Notes: generated by a model from the sequence alone, not told the origin. A DNA stretch of 16,494 nt from Sutterella sp. (GCA_020025915.1 JAHHRH010000031.1:1-16494), one strand, 5' to 3'; shown: positions 7,741 to 14,468, numbered from the stretch's first letter. Program-made: numbers and translations.

Positions 7741-7808
7741 AGCGCTCACTCCACAATGCAAATCTTTTTTCGACAATTAGAATTTGCCTTATTTTTGGAA
7801 TGAGCGCT
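7741..7808 (-). promoter_or_regulatory. Leader hairpin covering the transposase ribosome binding site
   Basis: AGCGCTCACTCC (7741-7752) and GGAATGAGCGCT (7797-7808) are complementary at 11 of 12 positions, the odd one being a G-U pair in the mRNA. An inner stem joins GCAAAT (7758-7763) and ATTTGC (7782-7787). In the transposase mRNA the 3' arm reads GGAGTGAGCGCT and is followed at once by the ATG, so the Shine-Dalgarno is inside the stem. Transcripts entering from outside the IS would contain both arms and be silenced. A transcript starting between the arms would not. Confidence 0.75.
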
Positions 7809-7836
7809 ACTTTTTTTGTTGGGAAGTTCGACGACG

Positions 7837-7885
7837 CTTTTATTTAAAAGTCAAGGCTGCGTTCCCCGGACTTCCGAGATGAACC
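7837..7885. repeat. Right terminal inverted repeat of the ISL3 element
   Basis: It is the reverse complement of 6499-6547 without mismatch. A TTGACT hexamer (minus, 7854-7849) inside it points toward the transposase and could serve as a -35, but no good -10 follows at the right spacing. Confidence 0.97.
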
Positions 7886-7893
7886 ATTTTTTT
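7886..7893. repeat. Target-site duplication of the ISL3 element, right copy
   Basis: ATTTTTTT, identical to 6491-6498. Removing the IS and one copy rebuilds a terminator followed by GGTCGCC. Confidence 0.85.
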
Positions 7894-7939
7894 GGTCGCC
7901 AATACGATTCGTTGAAGAATAAGGATTAAGTGGTGATGT

Positions 7940-7980
7940 CAAAACATTGAAGGGATGGCGTCTCTCAACACCATCCCTTC
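7940..7980 (-). terminator. Probable terminator of dcuB
   Basis: GAAGGGATGG (7949-7958) pairs with CCATCCCTTC (7971-7980), and two to four more pairs are possible toward the loop. On the minus strand it is followed by AATGTTTTGA, a poor U-tract. On the plus strand TTTGTG follows. It lies 70 nt behind the dcuB stop. Confidence 0.65.
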
Positions 7981-8050
7981 TTTGTGAGTCTTGGAATCAA
8001 GGGGTCAGCTGATTCTATCTACGACATCTGTTGTCCTCAATGTCGTTATT

Positions 8051-9400
8051 TTAGATGTAGCCGTAGATCATGCCGAGGCAGTAACCCGTAACCGTAGCGG
8101 TCAACACACCAATCAAGCCAGGCATGATGAAGGAGTGGTTGATCACGAAGCGGCCGATGTGCGTCGTACCAGAGCGGTCGAACTGAAGGGCGGCCAAGTC
8201 GGACGGATACGTCGGAAGAATGTAGTAACCGTAGCAAGCTGCGGCGCAGGAAACCACGAGGCCCGGGGGAACACCGATGGCGAGACCAACCGGAACGATC
8301 GTAGCAACGGCGGCAGCCTGAGAGTTCACGAGCTTAGACGTGAGGATCAGGACCAAAGCGTAAGCCCACGGATATTGGCGGACGAGTTCGGTAAGAACAG
8401 CCTTGAGGTCGCTAAGGTGAGCAGCAAACATTGTGTCAGCCATCCAGGCTACACCGAACACAGCGCTAATGGCAACGCAACCAGCAGAGAAGACCGGGGT
8501 CTTGGAGATGGAAGAAGCACGGGTCTTGCAGAAGATCACGATGAGAGCACCGCAAGCCAACATGAACATCTGGATGATCAGCGTCATAGAGAGAGCTTTC
8601 TTGCCAATGATCGGACGGAGTTCAGGGAACATACCGAACACAGCCACGATAGCAACGGTAGCAAGGAAGATGTAGAGGGAGGCCCACTGTTCAGGACGGA
8701 ACTTCACGCCGATAAGGGTGGTCGTTTCGCCGTAAACATACTTACGCTGTTCTGGGTCAGCAATGAGCTTTTGGAATTCTTCGTCCTTGTCAAGGTCCTT
8801 ACCGCGGAAAACGGAGAAGATGGACACAGCGAGAAGACCAACCAAAGCACCTGGGATGACGATGCTGAAGAGCTGAACGAAACCGAAAGCTTCGCCGCCA
8901 ACCTGATAACCGTCAAGCAAGGAGATCATGGACACAGCAGCCACAGCAGCCGGCGAGCAGATCACGGACATCTGGGAAGCGATGGTAGATGCGGCCATCG
9001 GACGTTCTGGACGGATACCATTCTTAATGGCGACGTCGTAAATAATGGGGAGCATCGTGTACACAACGTGACCCGTGCCGCAGAGAAGGGCGAGGAACCA
9101 GCAAAGGTACGGAGCGAGGAAGCAGATTGCGCGCGGATGTTTACGAAGCATACGTTCAGCAATCTGAAGGAGACAGTCGAGACCGCCAGCGGCCTGGAGA
9201 GCTGCAGAGGCACAGATCACCGACAAGATCGTCAAGATAACGGATGTCGGAGCCTTACCAGGATTGAGGCCGAAGCCAAAGACGAGGGTGATGACGCCGA
9301 TACCACCAATCAGGCCGAGCGCCATACCGCCCTTACGGGCACCATAGAAGAGGGCAACCAGAACGATGACTAGTTGCAGCCAAAAGTCTAAACCGAGCAT
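8051..9400 (-). CDS. dcuB: Anaerobic C4-dicarboxylate antiporter DcuB
   Basis: This 449-aa polytopic inner-membrane protein of the DcuA/DcuB family exchanges fumarate, malate or aspartate for succinate during fumarate respiration. It follows E. coli DcuB (446 aa) closely: LFYGARKGGMALGLIGGIG, GKAPTSVILTI, LQAAGGLDCLLQIAERMLRKHP, LLCGTGHVVYTMLPIIYDVAIKNGIRPERPMAAS, FRGKDLDKDEEFQKLI, SKLVNSQAAA and the C-terminal GYYILPTYPSDLAALQFDRSGTTHIGRFVINHSF. These features favour DcuB over DcuA. ATG at 9400 gives the family N-terminus; the SD (GCGAG about 8 nt away) is weak. An in-frame TTG at 9418 is less likely. Fumarase lies upstream in the same direction, but a strong terminator between them means dcuB probably has its own promoter in the 410-bp gap. 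E. coli also pairs dcuB with a class I fumarase (fumB). Confidence 0.96.
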   Translation of the reverse strand: MLGLDFWLQLVIVLVALFYGARKGGMALGLIGGIGVITLVFGFGLNPGKAPTSVILTILSVICASAALQAAGGLDCLLQIAERMLRKHPRAICFLAPYLCWFLALLCGTGHVVYTMLPIIYDVAIKNGIRPERPMAASTIASQMSVICSPAAVAAVSMISLLDGYQVGGEAFGFVQLFSIVIPGALVGLLAVSIFSVFRGKDLDKDEEFQKLIADPEQRKYVYGETTTLIGVKFRPEQWASLYIFLATVAIVAVFGMFPELRPIIGKKALSMTLIIQMFMLACGALIVIFCKTRASSISKTPVFSAGCVAISAVFGVAWMADTMFAAHLSDLKAVLTELVRQYPWAYALVLILTSKLVNSQAAAVATIVPVGLAIGVPPGLVVSCAAACYGYYILPTYPSDLAALQFDRSGTTHIGRFVINHSFIMPGLIGVLTATVTGYCLGMIYGYI

Positions 9401-9502
9401 TTTTATTCTCGCAGTCAAGTTGTGAGGATAATGCTAATTGTGGCTGTTCTTGTCCCTCTTTGGAGGTATTTTTAATACTCTTTTGATCTATGGCTAGAAG
9501 TA

Positions 9503-9527
9503 TGTAAAGAAAGTGATTTTCTTTACA
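9503..9527. promoter_or_regulatory. Perfect 10-bp inverted repeat, candidate dcuB operator
   Basis: TGTAAAGAAA and TTTCTTTACA are exact reverse complements separated by GTGAT, about 100 nt ahead of the dcuB start codon. The size and geometry (25 bp, 5-bp centre) fit a dimeric regulator site. With no U-tract in the proper place it is not a terminator. The regulator is unknown. Confidence 0.55.
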
Positions 9528-9594
9528 GAAAAATCTTGTTACGTTTGGTGGTAACCCTTAAGGGCGCTCTCTAACAGGGAAATTGCTTATCTCT

Positions 9595-9622
9595 ATAATA
9601 CTCATAGAAACCCGAATATCAG
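9595..9622 (-). promoter_or_regulatory. Candidate sigma-70 promoter for dcuB
   Basis: On the minus strand CTGATA (9622-9617) and TATTAT (9600-9595) are separated by 16 bp. Each hexamer is close to consensus (4/6 and 5/6). The transcript would have a leader of about 190 nt that includes the palindromes at 9503-9564. Unproven. Confidence 0.35.
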
Positions 9623-9740
9623 ACTGAGTGGATATTGCCTCGAAACTTCGGAATTTTTAGGGTGTTATAAAGGGTGGTTTTTCACTAATACGAAATGGAT
9701 AAATTTAAGTGGTAATCAGTATCCCAAAGTGAGTAGATTG

Positions 9741-9783
9741 TATACAAAATAGGGTGCCGTCTCTTCGAGAGAGAAGGCACCCT
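9741..9783 (-). terminator. Rho-independent terminator of fumarase
   Basis: AGGGTGCC (9751-9758) pairs with GGCACCCT (9776-9783), and a TCTCT/AGAGA stem can continue inside. The minus strand goes on ATTTTGTATAC. It lies 28 nt behind the fumarase stop. Confidence 0.88.
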
Positions 9784-9810
9784 ATGGTGTGATCAGTAAC
9801 GATTAACTAA

Positions 9811-11460
9811 TCAGGCTTTTTTGCAGGTGATCGTGATGGGCTTGAGCTGCTGGAAGAAGTCGTTGCCCTTATCGTCAACCAAGATGAAGGCCGGGAAATT
9901 TTCAACTTCGATCTTATAGACGGCTTCCATACCGAGTTCTGGATATTCGATGCATTCAATGCTCTTGATGGAGTCGCTCGATAAGACTGCGGCCACACCA
10001 CCAATCGTACCGAGATAGAAACCGCCATGCTTCTTGCAGGCATCCGTCACGACCTGGGTACGATTACCCTTGGCAATCATGACAAGAGAACCACCGTTTG
10101 CCTGGAACGGATCAACATACGGATCCATACGGTTAGCTGTCGTGGGCCCCATGGAGCCGCAGGGATAACCTTCAGGTGTCTTCGCTGGGCCTGCATAAAG
10201 CACCGGATGATTCTTGATGTAGTCAGGCAAGCCCTCGCCACGGTCAAGACGTTCCTTGATGCGAGCGTGGGCGATGTCGCGAGCCACAATGATCGTACCC
10301 TTCAAGAGTAAGCGAGTAGAAACTGGGTACTTGGTCAAATCAGCCAAGACTTCCTGCATCGGACGGTTAAGGTCGATGGAGACGCCGCCAGCTTCGCCTG
10401 GCTTACGGAGTTCTTCAGGGATCAAACGAGCAGGATTATCATCGAGTTTTTCGATCCAAAGGCCTTCGCTATTGATCTTACACTTGACATTACGGTCGGC
10501 AGAGCAGCTGACACCCATACCAATCGGGCAGCTAGCGCCGTGACGCGGCAGACGGATCACTCGAATGTCGTGAGCCATGTACTTACCGCCAAATTGTGCG
10601 CCGAGACCGATCTTCCAAGCTTCTTCAAGGAGCTTCTGTTCGAGCTCAACGTCACGGAAAGCACGACCCGTTTCGTCACCCGTCGTGGGGAGGCCGTCAT
10701 AGTAGTGGCAAGAAGCCAACTTCACGGTCAACATCGTGCGTTCGGCAGATGTGCCACCGATGACGAAGGCGATATGGTACGGCGGGCAAGCTGCAGTACC
10801 AAGACTCTTCATCTTTTCAATGAGATAGGGAACCAACTTGGCTGGATTCAGAACGGCCTTGGTTTCCTGATAGAGATAGGACTTATTGGCGGAGCCGCCA
10901 CCCTTCACAACGCAAAGGAACTTATATTCATTACCTTTCGTCGCTTCAATGTCAATCTGGGCAGGGAGGTTGCATTTCGTGTTGACTTCGTCATACATCG
11001 TCAAAGGTGCATTTTGAGATTGACGCAGAGCTTCTTCGGTGTAGGTCTTGTAGACACCCTTAGAAAGGGCTTCTTCATCACAGAAACCCGTCCAGACCCC
11101 CTGACCCTTTTCGCCGTGAATAATGGCCGTACCCGTATCCTGGCAGAACGGAAGGACACCCTTGGCAGCCGTTTCAGCATTACGCAGGAATGTCAAAGCG
11201 ACATACTTATCGTTTTCGGTGGCTTCGGGGTCGGAGAGAATCTTAGCCACTTGTTCGTTGTGTTCACGACGAAGCATGAAGTTGACGTCACGGAAGGCGC
11301 GATTCATCAACTTGGTAAGGCCTTCGGCCTCAACCTTCAAAATTGGGTGACCTTCGAATTCACTAACGCTAACGTGTTCTTTGGTTAATAGGTAGTACTC
11401 GGTCTTATCTTCGCCGGTTTGGAACATGGGGGCATATTTAAATGTGGGAGTCTGAGCCAT
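9811..11460 (-). CDS. fumA: Class I (4Fe-4S) fumarate hydratase, FumA/FumB type
   Basis: The 549-aa homodimeric cytosolic enzyme interconverts malate and fumarate with an oxygen-labile 4Fe-4S cluster. The three cluster cysteines are visible: Cys106 in LPFCQDTGTA, Cys225 in GTAACPPYH and Cys319 in GVSCSADRN, each one residue later than in E. coli FumA (105, 224, 318). The alpha part ends around 360. The beta part holds RLLLKGTIIVARDIAHA, GPTTANRMDPYVDPFQANGGS and GGFYLGTIGGVAA. FumA and FumB cannot be told apart outside enterics, so the symbol stands for the class. ATG at 11460 has AAGG about 11 nt upstream. Next to dcuB and near frdC, its main job is probably malate to fumarate for fumarate respiration. 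Confidence 0.95.
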   Translation of the reverse strand: MAQTPTFKYAPMFQTGEDKTEYYLLTKEHVSVSEFEGHPILKVEAEGLTKLMNRAFRDVNFMLRREHNEQVAKILSDPEATENDKYVALTFLRNAETAAKGVLPFCQDTGTAIIHGEKGQGVWTGFCDEEALSKGVYKTYTEEALRQSQNAPLTMYDEVNTKCNLPAQIDIEATKGNEYKFLCVVKGGGSANKSYLYQETKAVLNPAKLVPYLIEKMKSLGTAACPPYHIAFVIGGTSAERTMLTVKLASCHYYDGLPTTGDETGRAFRDVELEQKLLEEAWKIGLGAQFGGKYMAHDIRVIRLPRHGASCPIGMGVSCSADRNVKCKINSEGLWIEKLDDNPARLIPEELRKPGEAGGVSIDLNRPMQEVLADLTKYPVSTRLLLKGTIIVARDIAHARIKERLDRGEGLPDYIKNHPVLYAGPAKTPEGYPCGSMGPTTANRMDPYVDPFQANGGSLVMIAKGNRTQVVTDACKKHGGFYLGTIGGVAAVLSSDSIKSIECIEYPELGMEAVYKIEVENFPAFILVDDKGNDFFQQLKPITITCKKA

Positions 11461-11700
11461 GGTATATAAGCCTTTTATTTGGTTGGAGCGACAAAGAGAA
11501 GGATGTCGCTAATCAGTGTGCTCGTTTATGGCAAATAAATATCACGGGTCCTGACGAGCATCAACTATCACCAATTATCTACCCCTTTTAGCGTATGTTA
11601 AAGGGGGAAAATTCCGTAAAGGCTTAAAGTTTGCCTGTTTTGTTGACAAGATCATAGCATTCAAACCAATCTTAACGTTCCTTTTGAGGCTCTAGGTAAG
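11461..11700 (-). promoter_or_regulatory. Fumarase promoter region
   Basis: The best promoter is TTGATG (minus, 11564-11559), a 17-bp spacer and TATTTA (11541-11536), with about 70 nt of leader. The -35 region also reads TTGAT-GCTC-GTCAG, a complete left half and a poor right half of an FNR box. A 7-bp dyad CCCCTTT/AAAGGGG surrounds 11582-11606, upstream of the -35. It has no U-tract for the ABC gene on that strand, so an operator is more likely than a terminator. Confidence 0.4.
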
Positions 11701-12336
11701 TCAAGCGTTCAAAAGTCTGCCACGTTCTAAGGTTAAAACACGATCGACATGGGCAAAAGCACGGGATGAGTCTGAGGCAACGAGCGCAATGTTTTGCGTG
11801 TCAGATACCCATTTAGAGATACACGTTAACACGGAATTTTCAGATTGACTCGACAGTTGAGTACTCGGCTCATCCAATAAAATGACTCGCGGTTGCTGTA
11901 CGAAGAGCTGAGCAAGTTCGAGCATTCTCATTTGAGATGGGGTCAGAGAAGAAATTGGCGATTGAGCAACAGCGATCAGCTTACTTCGTTCCAGGGCTTC
12001 ATGGATACGTTCCTTGGCGTCATGAGGGAGTTTCCACGAATTTTGGATCATGCCAAACTGGACAAATTGCATGACGGACATATCTCGAGAGACAAACGAG
12101 CGAGGAAGCGGCTGAAGAATGCAGTTTCGATCGAAGGTTTGGAGACCTTCAGAGAGCTCCATTCCGCCAGAATGGCCAATAGCGCCAGATAATGCTCGAA
12201 TTAAGCTCGTTTTACCTGCACCAATCATGCCGGTTAACAAGTTGACAGTGGCGGCGGTTAGTGTGACTGAAAGGTCAATGATGGCAGGTATGTCGTGGTA
12301 AGCAACATTAAAGTTGGAAAGACGCAGTTGAAGCAT
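11701..12336 (-). CDS. Orphan ABC-type ATPase with degenerate signature and H-loop
   Basis: This 211-aa protein is a single ABC nucleotide-binding domain. Walker A is GMIGAGKT (36-43), the Q-loop is at Gln75 (ILQPLP), and Walker B is VILLDEPST (151-159) with catalytic Glu156. The signature is LTPSQ (131-135) instead of LSGGQ, and the switch His is replaced: VASDSS has Ser188 where ILVTHD-like sequences have His. ATP binding looks intact, but hydrolysis may be weakened. No permease or binding protein adjoins, so the partner is unknown; a siderophore or metal importer ancestry is only a guess. There is no Shine-Dalgarno before ATG 12336 (CCTCCTCAACCATC), so translation may be weak or unusual. 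A TTGACT -35 at 12406-12401 with a poor -10 may drive it. Divergence may be a sign of decay. Confidence 0.8.
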   Translation of the reverse strand: MLQLRLSNFNVAYHDIPAIIDLSVTLTAATVNLLTGMIGAGKTSLIRALSGAIGHSGGMELSEGLQTFDRNCILQPLPRSFVSRDMSVMQFVQFGMIQNSWKLPHDAKERIHEALERSKLIAVAQSPISSLTPSQMRMLELAQLFVQQPRVILLDEPSTQLSSQSENSVLTCISKWVSDTQNIALVASDSSRAFAHVDRVLTLERGRLLNA

Positions 12337-12443
12337 GATGGTTGAGGAGGGTTTAGTTGAGTGTCAGCCATGATATGAAATTAGCTTCAGCGATGGAATT
12401 AGTCAAAAGATGAAATGACCTAGTTCAAAAGTACGATATTTGG

Positions 12444-13163
12444 CTATGGGATGTAGGTCAACTTGATATTGTTGACTTGAGGATGGAGATAACGGTGTGC
12501 CACGATCAAAGGGAGTCCTCGACGGTCGTTGAACGTTTCGCGACTAAGAAGAAGGGGCGTGCTAACAGGAATGCTAAGCTGATCTGCGACTGTTCGATTG
12601 GCTAACGTAATTTCAAAAGTTTGCTCAATGCGACTACAACGAATGTCAGCGTGGTGTTCCAGGAGTTCTATCACGGAGAGGTCAGTGTTTTGAGTGAGAA
12701 TAGGGACGATATCTCGAGCCGTATCTCTCATCCAACTGTTGGTATAGCTAATTAGGGTGCCATCAGTTTCGAGGGTGAGGTACGAGAGGGTCAGAATGGG
12801 CGTACGTATATTGAAACCTGTTTGTTCAGCGGTGACCTCATCACAAATATGGCGTGAGATGCCTAACAGCTGACGCGTTTGATGGGTACCAAAGAACGGA
12901 TTCACTTGCACTTTCCAGACCGTTTCTTGTCCAGTTGCAATGACACGCGTGCCTTGACGAGGCTTTCGGCTGATCAGCCCCAGGGTCTCGAGTTCGTCGA
13001 GTGCTTCTCGAACGGTGTATCGGCTAACGTCGTATTGCTTCATCAGCGCCATTTCGGTCGGCAAGCGGGTGCCGATGGGGTAGAGGCCAGAAATAATATC
13101 GTTAGCTAGTGTTTGGGCAATGAGGCGCCAAAGTGGTGTGCGAGCAGAGGGACTGTGTGGCAT
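12444..13163 (-). CDS. GntR-family regulator, HutC subfamily
   Basis: The 239-aa protein has an N-terminal winged helix (about 10-75) with LWRLIAQTLANDIISG, GTRLPTEMALMKQYDVSRYTVREALDELE and the wing RKPRQGTRV. A C-terminal UTRA-like ligand domain (about 95-235) ends with RETFNDRRGLPLIVAHRYLHP. HutC members respond to small acids, sugars or amino-acid breakdown products; the ligand here is unknown. The start at 13163 is 7 nt behind the U-tract of the frdC terminator, and the only SD-like bases (GGGAG) are part of that terminator's stem, 13 nt ahead. So it may be translated from read-through or from a start very near its ATG. The ABC gene follows 107 nt downstream on the same strand and may be its target or partner. 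Confidence 0.88.
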   Translation of the reverse strand: MPHSPSARTPLWRLIAQTLANDIISGLYPIGTRLPTEMALMKQYDVSRYTVREALDELETLGLISRKPRQGTRVIATGQETVWKVQVNPFFGTHQTRQLLGISRHICDEVTAEQTGFNIRTPILTLSYLTLETDGTLISYTNSWMRDTARDIVPILTQNTDLSVIELLEHHADIRCSRIEQTFEITLANRTVADQLSIPVSTPLLLSRETFNDRRGLPLIVAHRYLHPQVNNIKLTYIP

Positions 13164-13164
13164 A

Positions 13165-13207
13165 GCTATTAAAAAACTCCCGTCGAATCTTATCCGACGG
13201 GAGTTTT
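13165..13207 (-). terminator. Rho-independent terminator of frdC
   Basis: AAAACTCCCGTCG (13173-13185) pairs with CGACGGGAGTTTT (13195-13207), a 13-bp stem with a 9-nt loop. The T-run on the minus strand is followed by AATAG. It ends just before the GntR start codon. Confidence 0.93.
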
Positions 13208-13269
13208 ATGGTCAATCAGTAGATCGTCAAGGCTGAAGGAGAACTAACACTTATCAGCCTCAGTACTGA

Positions 13270-14100
13270 TTATTTGTACCAGCTGTTGCCTTCCGTGATC
13301 ACGTAGCGGGTAGCTTCCTGACCAGCTTCAACCTGTTCGAGACCGATGGAGTAGTTCTTCCAAGCGGTGAGCGTACCGCAGATGATCATGGCGAGAGCGA
13401 TGAAGAGGAAGGTCTTACGCAAGCCAGCGCGGTCGTCGCCACCAGCCTGGTCGATCACGTTGCGGTCGGCATTCTTCGTGAAGATGTCCCACTTAACAGC
13501 GAGACGATAAAGACCGATCATGCCGTGGAGTTCGGTGATGACGAGGAACACGAAGGTGTAAAGCATGCCCATGTGATAGGTATGAACACCGATGAGGTTC
13601 ACGTCAAAGCCATGCGGGTTCGTGAGCATGGACATCAAGTGCGGGAACACGAAGATGAAGAGGAGGAAAGCCGTGGTGAGCTGAACCATCCAAAGCGTCG
13701 TGTCTTCGTGACGGAGCATGCTGTAATGAGCCTTGATGTCACGGAACTGACGATAGGACGTCGGGAAGCGACGAAGAGCGCAGAAAGCATGAACAACGAC
13801 GAGCAACGTGATGAAGCCAACGAAGATCACGTGAAGGGCAGGAATATCCGTGCCAGCGAGGAACATACCGCCAGACGTGTTGATCAAGTTAGCAAAGAGG
13901 TCCTTGCTGATCTGAACAGAGCTGGTGAAGGCCATGTGGCAGAAGAGGAAGATACCGAGGAGAACACCGGTAACAGACTGAGCAACGTCAGCCATAGCGG
14001 TAGAACGGCTCTGGCGCTTAGCGTCCTTGAGACCAATGCCCCAAACATTTTCAGTGGCGGTCGGCGTGTTGGAATACTTAACGGAATCAGGGGTCGACAT
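13270..14100 (-). CDS. frdC: Fumarate reductase di-heme cytochrome b subunit (FrdC)
   Basis: This 276-aa inner-membrane protein has five hydrophobic helices, like Wolinella succinogenes FrdC (256 aa). It anchors FrdAB, holds two hemes b and takes electrons from menaquinol. The four heme ligands stand at His55 (FCHMAF), His104 (VVHAFCALRRFP), His154 (FPHLM) and His192 (ELHGMIGLYRLAVKW). They are spaced as in Wolinella (44, 93, 143, 182). YRQFRDIKAHYSMLRHEDTTLW is also shared. Glu190 matches the E-pathway Glu180. ATG at 14100 has AAGGA 7 nt ahead; an upstream in-frame ATG (14124) lacks one. The gene stands alone: a terminator follows it, and no frdA or frdB is in the window. An FNR box lies upstream. 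An SdhC of a menaquinone-linked complex II is the alternative. Confidence 0.92.
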   Translation of the reverse strand: MSTPDSVKYSNTPTATENVWGIGLKDAKRQSRSTAMADVAQSVTGVLLGIFLFCHMAFTSSVQISKDLFANLINTSGGMFLAGTDIPALHVIFVGFITLLVVVHAFCALRRFPTSYRQFRDIKAHYSMLRHEDTTLWMVQLTTAFLLFIFVFPHLMSMLTNPHGFDVNLIGVHTYHMGMLYTFVFLVITELHGMIGLYRLAVKWDIFTKNADRNVIDQAGGDDRAGLRKTFLFIALAMIICGTLTAWKNYSIGLEQVEAGQEATRYVITEGNSWYK

Positions 14101-14182
14101 TTGTCTTTCCTTCAAGAAATGCAATAAGTGACGTCGGTATGAGTATTTGACAGGTCCTGTACCGAAGTCAGAATGTGTTTAG

Positions 14183-14214
14183 ACCGAAAAAATCGGTTCA
14201 ATCTTGTCAAACCG
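14183..14214 (-). promoter_or_regulatory. Two dyads at the presumed frdC transcription start
   Basis: CGGTT (14194-14198) and AACCG (14210-14214) form a dyad with an 11-bp centre, a LysR-like T-N11-A geometry. It overlaps ACCGA (14183-14187) and TCGGT (14193-14197). The two are mutually exclusive as RNA hairpins. They follow the predicted -10 directly, so they could be operator sites or a leader switch. Confidence 0.35.
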
Positions 14215-14215
14215 T

Positions 14216-14257
14216 ATGATGCTCCCGTAACAGAGAATTAAGTTTGATTTTTGTCAA
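14216..14257 (-). promoter_or_regulatory. frdC: FNR-dependent promoter of frdC
   Basis: TTGATTTTTGTCAA (14244-14257) matches the FNR consensus TTGAT-N4-ATCAA at nine of ten positions. Placed at -41.5 on the minus strand it predicts a -10 where CATCAT (14221-14216) is found. This is the class II arrangement of FNR-activated promoters and fits anaerobic induction of a fumarate reductase subunit. Confidence 0.7.
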
Positions 14258-14418
14258 TGTTTTCCGAGGTGGTTAAGTGTTCAAAATAGATCAAAACGAT
14301 AGAATTGCGTAGATATACTGAGTTAAACTTGGCAAAAGTAGATACAATTGGACAAAAATAAGTAGAAACCCTTTAAAACTATGGTCAATAAATAATAAGA
14401 AATTTATGGTCAAAAAAA
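14258..14418. other. AT-rich spacer between upp and frdC
   Basis: No credible gene on either strand. It contains a half FNR-like ATCAA (14291-14295) and two copies of TATGGTCAA (14380-14388 and 14405-14413) 25 bp apart. These may be regulator half-sites upstream of frdC, but nothing stronger can be said. Confidence 0.4.
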
Positions 14419-14448
14419 GGGCATTGAAAAAGTGGTCTTTCAATGCCC
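14411..14448 (-). terminator. Rho-independent terminator of upp
   Basis: GGGCATTGAAA (14419-14429) pairs with TTTCAATGCCC (14438-14448), with an 8-nt loop. Seven T follow on the minus strand. It lies 20 nt behind the upp stop. Confidence 0.94.
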
Positions 14449-14468
14449 GATGAGAGGATTTGAGAGGG

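Larger units (their letters stand above)
6499..7885 (-). mobile_element. Complete ISL3-family insertion sequence (1387 bp)
   Basis: The element is bounded by perfect 49-bp terminal inverted repeats (6499-6547 and 7837-7885, outer end GGTTCATCTCGGAAGTCC) and flanked by an 8-bp direct repeat ATTTTTTT. It carries one transposase gene on the minus strand. The left repeat covers the last 15 sense codons and the stop of that gene. With identical repeats, an intact ORF and intact duplication, it looks like a recent and possibly active insertion. It landed at the terminator of the plus-strand regulator without destroying the stem or the U-tract. Confidence 0.95.
9401..9750 (-). promoter_or_regulatory. 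dcuB upstream region with inverted repeats
   Basis: There is no gene in this 350-bp stretch. From the dcuB side outward it contains GTATT/AATAC (9466-9478), the long TGTAAAGAAA repeat (9503-9527), GTTAC/GTAAC (9538-9555), the perfect palindrome CCCTTAAGGG (9555-9564), a candidate promoter (9595-9622) and AATATC/GATATT (9615-9636). This density of dyads suggests a regulated gene. A single TTGAT half-site (9483-9487) is present, but no full FNR box was found. Confidence 0.45.

Noticed and set aside
7991..9373. A 460-codon open frame on the plus strand opposite dcuB
   Set aside because: It is rich in His, Asp, Glu and Arg without any family pattern and is fully opposed to a clear DcuB. It is an artefact of codon bias.
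9594..9599. TATAAT on the plus strand
   Set aside because: No -35 at the right distance and no plus-strand gene downstream before convergent transcription. The same bases fit better as the minus-strand TATTAT of dcuB.
10540..11388. A 282-codon plus-strand frame opposite fumarase, and similar long antisense frames opposite purD, yebC and the AbgA-like gene
   Set aside because: Each is complementary to a gene with strong motifs and shows no recognisable domain or ribosome binding site.
11582..11606. The CCCCTTT/AAAGGGG dyad as terminator of the ABC gene
   Set aside because: On the minus strand it is followed by TAGATAATTGG, with no U-tract, and it lies about 95 nt behind the stop. An operator upstream of fumarase fits as well.
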